64,000 nt of DNA from Flavobacteriales bacterium UBA952 (GTDB lineage: Bacteria; Bacteroidota; Bacteroidia; Flavobacteriales_D; Crocinitomicaceae). Below are positions 60,846 through 64,000 of the stretch, in pieces; the first letter of the stretch is position 1, and each line of letters opens with the position of its first letter. The stretch lies in assembly GCA_002293185.1 (NCBI GenBank), contig DBCS01000002.1, forward strand, positions 1 to 64,000, written 5' to 3'. The notes beneath the pieces are model-generated. The model had not been told where the DNA came from, ran no database searches, and saw only the letters and a list, made by a program, of their open reading frames with translations. A program made the translations under genes and the position numbers.

Positions 60846-62462
60846 ATGCGCACTCTTATAGTTCTATTCTTTTCGTTAGGCATGACTTGCGCTGCTGTAG
60901 GGCAAACCTTTTTTGTATTGCAAGCCCCCCTAGAGGCTATTCCAAGCTCACTTTCTCCCATTAAAAAAGATATATCAATCAAATACACCGCTAACCAATG
61001 GTTGCAAAAAAACAGAGAATGGCAGTCGTTGGCCATTGCTGAGGGTTATTTTTTATTTGCACTCGAAGCTTTTGGGCAAAAAGATTCCTGTCAGTATTTT
61101 CAAATTGATTTCGGGCCTTTTTTTGAAAGGATTACACTTGTAACAGAAACGGATCAGCAATACATTGATGCTAAACAATTACAGCGCTTGGTTCTAGATT
61201 CTTTGAGTTGGTACTTAAACAACGGCCATCCGTTTACTGAAGTCAAAATGATTTTTACTTCAGGACAAACACCTACTGCAAAAATGAGCATCACAAAAGG
61301 CCCGGAGGTCAGGTGGGGCAAGTTGGTGGTTAAGCCTGAAGGCGTAATTAAAGAAAAAGTACTTGCCAACTTGATACAAATCGAATCAGGGCGTCTTTTT
61401 AAAGAGCAACAATTACAGCAAGCTCAGTTTCAAGTCGAAGGAAGCTTACCTTTTAAATTACGCAGAGCTCCTGAATGGATGCTTGACAACCAACAAGCGG
61501 ATGTTTACTTTTACTTAGAGCGCATTAAAATGAGCTCCGCTACTGGAATTATTGGTCTGCAGCAAAATCCAGGAACTCAGAAAAATGACTTAGTAGGAGA
61601 ACTCCATTTACAACTCCAAAATACTTGGCAGAGAAATGAAAAATTCTTTTTGCATTGGCGCAGTATTGCACCCCAGACACAAATGCTCAAAGCTACCCTC
61701 GGATGGCCATATATAGGTGGTTCATCTTATGGCATGAATGCAGGCTTTGCTTTGTACAAAAGAGACACCTCTTTTCTCGAAGCAAAAGCCAATCTGGGGC
61801 TGAGTTATTTATTGGCTAAAAATTGGCAATTATTGGCGCTCATTGACTTTTGGCAATCGAATGCATTGGTTTCCTCGGCTTCTTCTAATGATTTAAAATC
61901 CTTTAGCACTCGCTCCTATGGAATCGGGATTCAACGCCAGCAACTCGATTTTCTGCCAAACCCGCGAAAAGGCATGCTGTTCAAGGTAAATTATCTGGTG
62001 GGTAATAAACGTGCTCAAAACGATATCCTCACCTGGCGCTTGGAACTTGCACAGCGCTATTTTTTGCCAATAGCCAAACGTCAGGTGCTCAGTATCAATC
62101 AACAATTTGAGCATGTTCAAGCGACGACCATTTTCAGTAATGAGTTGTATCGTTTTGGTGGCTTAGAACGCATGCGAGGTTTCGACGAAGATGCTTTTTT
62201 TGCGTCGACTATAGCCTTTGCAGGTTTAGAGTATCGTTATTTATTAGATAAGTACGCTCATTTTTCGGTATTTACAGATTGGGCTTGGTTAGAAAATCAA
62301 GTGCTTGGTCAACAAAATTCTATTTATGCTTTAGGCTTAGGTTTGGTCATCGGTTCGGAAAACGGTCAGTTTAAATTGAGTTATGCACTTGGCGCTGAAT
62401 TAGGCAATGCACTACAATTAAATGCGGGTAAATTACACGTTGGCTTTATTTCCTATTTTTAG
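60846..62462 (+). CDS. Omp85/BamA-TamA-like outer membrane protein
   Basis: A 538-residue protein with an N-terminal signal peptide (LIVLFFSLGMTCAAVGQ). Residues about 60-210 look like POTRA modules (FERITLVTETDQQYIDAKQL; ASKVVKPEGVI-like strand pairs). The C-terminal half should be a beta-barrel and contains GGLERMRGFDED, the RGF motif of the Omp85 loop L6. It is shorter than BamA (about 800) and fits TamA-like or ShlB-type proteins. Its substrate is unknown. No true -7 element, only TATATTTT at 60835-60842. It is followed by rdgB after three bases. Confidence 0.85.
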   Translation: MRTLIVLFFSLGMTCAAVGQTFFVLQAPLEAIPSSLSPIKKDISIKYTANQWLQKNREWQSLAIAEGYFLFALEAFGQKDSCQYFQIDFGPFFERITLVTETDQQYIDAKQLQRLVLDSLSWYLNNGHPFTEVKMIFTSGQTPTAKMSITKGPEVRWGKLVVKPEGVIKEKVLANLIQIESGRLFKEQQLQQAQFQVEGSLPFKLRRAPEWMLDNQQADVYFYLERIKMSSATGIIGLQQNPGTQKNDLVGELHLQLQNTWQRNEKFFLHWRSIAPQTQMLKATLGWPYIGGSSYGMNAGFALYKRDTSFLEAKANLGLSYLLAKNWQLLALIDFWQSNALVSSASSNDLKSFSTRSYGIGIQRQQLDFLPNPRKGMLFKVNYLVGNKRAQNDILTWRLELAQRYFLPIAKRQVLSINQQFEHVQATTIFSNELYRFGGLERMRGFDEDAFFASTIAFAGLEYRYLLDKYAHFSVFTDWAWLENQVLGQQNSIYALGLGLVIGSENGQFKLSYALGAELGNALQLNAGKLHVGFISYF

Positions 62463-62465
62463 GAT

Positions 62466-63050
62466 ATGAAAATCATATTTGCAAGTCACAATCAAAAAAA
62501 AGCAGAAGAAATTCGTTCCCTCTTACCTGTCGGTATAGTCCTCTTAACTTTACATGACCTTGACTTAATGCAGGAAATTCCAGAGAATGAACCCACCATA
62601 GAGGCCAATTCTGCTTTTAAAGCAAACTGGGTTTTCAAGCATTTCGGTTTGCCTTGCTTTGCCGATGACACAGGCCTAGAAGTAACGGCTTTAAATGGCG
62701 CACCAGGCGTGCATTCAGCTCGCTATGCAGGCGAAGCGCGCAGTGATGATGCCAATATGAATAAATTGTTGTTGGCGTTACAAGATAGCGCAGACCGCAG
62801 TGCGCAGTTTAAAACAGTTATCACTTATTTAGATGGTCATCAGGAATATCAATTTACCGGAATTGTGAAAGGAAGAATTGGAACTCAGAAGATCGGAACA
62901 CTAGGTTTTGGGTATGACCCTATCTTTTTTCCTGAGAATCAAAATAAGACTTTTGCACAAATGCCGTTGTCCGATAAAAACAAGTTCAGCCACCGAGCAA
63001 GAGCAACCGTGCAGTTTTTGAAATTTTTAGAAGAACGGGTTGCGCTTTAA
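62466..63050 (+). CDS. rdgB: XTP/dITP diphosphatase
   Basis: A 194-residue house-cleaning pyrophosphatase that hydrolyses ITP and XTP, preventing their incorporation. IIFASHNQKKAEEIRSLL start; the FADDTGLEVTALNGAPGVHS signature and GFGYDPIFFPE are intact. Convergent with folB, one base apart. Confidence 0.95.
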   Translation: MKIIFASHNQKKAEEIRSLLPVGIVLLTLHDLDLMQEIPENEPTIEANSAFKANWVFKHFGLPCFADDTGLEVTALNGAPGVHSARYAGEARSDDANMNKLLLALQDSADRSAQFKTVITYLDGHQEYQFTGIVKGRIGTQKIGTLGFGYDPIFFPENQNKTFAQMPLSDKNKFSHRARATVQFLKFLEERVAL

Positions 63051-63051
63051 A

Positions 63052-63405
63052 TTACGCTTCTATGGTAATGGCTACAGAAGCAACATCACCGTTGATGGGC
63101 GGGCAAATTTTTGTAATCTGAACTTTTAAGTTTTCGATACCGCTTAATTCAGTTTTCATGCGCGTCACGATGCGTTGGCCAACATGCTCAATGAGTTTGG
63201 ATCTTATGGCCATCTCTTCAATTACAATATGGTTGACATCAACGTAATCTACGGTATCTGCCAATGAATCGTGTTCAGCAGCTTTGCTAAAGTTCGTTTG
63301 AATTTCGATATTTACCTCATAATGGCCACCAATACGCCCTTCTTCAGGCAGACAGCCGTGATAGGCGTAGCACTTTATACCGCTTACAAAGATTTTATGC
63401 TTCAT
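63052..63405 (-). CDS. folB: Dihydroneopterin aldolase
   Basis: A 117-residue enzyme of folate synthesis that makes hydroxymethyldihydropterin, the substrate of FolK (34804). YAYHGCLPEEGRIGGHYEVN and the catalytic region LIEHVGQRI are present. It overlaps the gltX end by 11 bases. Confidence 0.95.
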   Translation of the reverse strand: MKHKIFVSGIKCYAYHGCLPEEGRIGGHYEVNIEIQTNFSKAAEHDSLADTVDYVDVNHIVIEEMAIRSKLIEHVGQRIVTRMKTELSGIENLKVQITKICPPINGDVASVAITIEA

Positions 63406-64000
63406 GGAGGATACTTTTTACAGCACGTAAACCAATTTCTATTCGCGCGAGTACTTCTTCTTTACCTAAGAATGCTGAAATTTCAAACATACCAGGGCCA
63501 GCGCCAACGCCGGTGAGTACCAAACGATAAGGCAGGAGCACTGCGCCTATTCCTAATTGCTTTTCTGCTAAAAACGTTTTAAATGCCGCTTCGATCGCTT
63601 CTGTTGAAAAATCAGAAAGATCAGCGACAACATTTTTCCATTCTTGAATGTATTCTGTTGTTTCTGGCTTCCACTTTTTAAGAATAATTTCTGGGTCGAA
63701 CGAAGCAGGTTGGCCAAATAAATAGGCTCCTTCTGTTAGAATGTCTTGTGCAAAGGTGGCACGTTCCTTCATGAGGTGACAAATTTGTTCTAGGGTAGCA
63801 TCAGTATAGTCTAGATTTTGAATCTGACGCAGTTGCTGCGCAATAGCTGAATTGGATTGTGCACGTAAATAGGTTTGTTGAAACCATTTCGTTTTTTCAG
63901 GATCAAATTTGGCACCAGCTTTACTCACGCGTTCAAGTGAAAAAGCAGCAACGAGTTCGTCAAGGTTAAAAATTTCTTGGGTTGTTCCGGGGTTCCAACC
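63395..64000 (-). CDS. gltX: Glutamyl-tRNA synthetase, 3' part
   Basis: The C-terminal 201 codons of a class I glutamyl-tRNA synthetase; the N-terminal catalytic part is beyond the right edge. The visible start GWNPGTTQEIFNLDELVAAF is the typical LLGWNPG...EL...F region before the anticodon-binding domain, and FSLERVSKAGAKFDPEKTKWF is the KMSKS-following family segment. It continues to the edge without a stop, so it is not a separate gene starting at 63928. Overlap with folB suggests one transcript. Confidence 0.95.
   Translation of the reverse strand, partial: GWNPGTTQEIFNLDELVAAFSLERVSKAGAKFDPEKTKWFQQTYLRAQSNSAIAQQLRQIQNLDYTDATLEQICHLMKERATFAQDILTEGAYLFGQPASFDPEIILKKWKPETTEYIQEWKNVVADLSDFSTEAIEAAFKTFLAEKQLGIGAVLLPYRLVLTGVGAGPGMFEISAFLGKEEVLARIEIGLRAVKSILHEA

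Noticed and set aside
63395..63928. A separate gene starting at 63928
   Set aside because: The frame continues upstream to the right edge and the residues there match glutamyl-tRNA synthetase.

Overview
The window is core chromosome of a member of the Bacteroidota, most probably close to the Flavobacteriales. The evidence is: gliding-motility genes gldD and gldE beside ssb; a secreted protein with a type IX secretion (T9SS) C-terminal sorting tail; many promoters with the Bacteroidota -7 element TAnnTTTG; A-rich leaders without clear Shine-Dalgarno sequences; a ribosomal gene cluster with no tuf between fusA and rpsJ and no map between secY and infA; and carA-eno directly after rplQ. I saw no insertion sequence, prophage, CRISPR array or integrase.

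Layout. 1-836: 5' part of a YifB/ComM AAA ATPase (minus, cut by the left edge). 928-8872 (minus): a secreted Kazal-like protein, then a surface-polysaccharide operon read from 8872 leftwards: Wzx-like flippase, polymerase, glycosyltransferase, O-antigen ligase/polymerase, glycosyltransferase and sugar aminotransferase. Most of its junctions overlap by a few bases. 8969-9859 (plus): 3-hydroxybutyryl-CoA dehydrogenase. 9861-12682 (minus): carA-eno-Nudix. 12784-29771 (minus): a continuous str-S10-spc-alpha cluster of 32 genes from rpsL to rplQ, with a clear promoter and 5' hairpin at one end and a strong terminator at the other. 29971-34710 (minus): pdhB, clpX, clpP and an OmpA-like/TPR lipoprotein. 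34804-39925 (minus): topA-ssb-gldE-gldD-folK.

40106-46548 (plus): miaB, a sigma-54-type activator, lptE, an unknown TPR-like gene and secG, then groES-groEL. 46695-50605 (plus): three poorly characterised envelope proteins. 50607-53291 (minus): sprT-manC-dusB. 53322-54826 (plus): an MlaE/MlaF-type lipid transporter pair. 54933-55014: tRNA-Leu(TAG), followed by tig (plus). 56447-58663: divergent oxyR and peroxiredoxin-thioredoxin-small protein genes, with an exact ATAG-N7-CTAT OxyR site between them. 58709-60600 (plus): prfA-pyrF. 60608-60751 (minus): a 47-residue lipoprotein gene. 60846-63050 (plus): an Omp85-family protein and rdgB. 63052-64000 (minus): folB and the 3' part of gltX (cut by the right edge).

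Most of the window is translation, protein quality control and envelope biogenesis. Less-explained items are the three-gene envelope locus at 46.7-50.6 kb, the small lipoprotein at 60.6 kb, the palindrome in the miaB promoter, structured RNA-like segments in front of rpsL and rpsD, the repeat-built acidic tail of ribosomal protein L17, and the Kazal-like T9SS cargo. I found no clear candidate for a wholly new multi-gene system. The 46.7-50.6 kb locus is the nearest.
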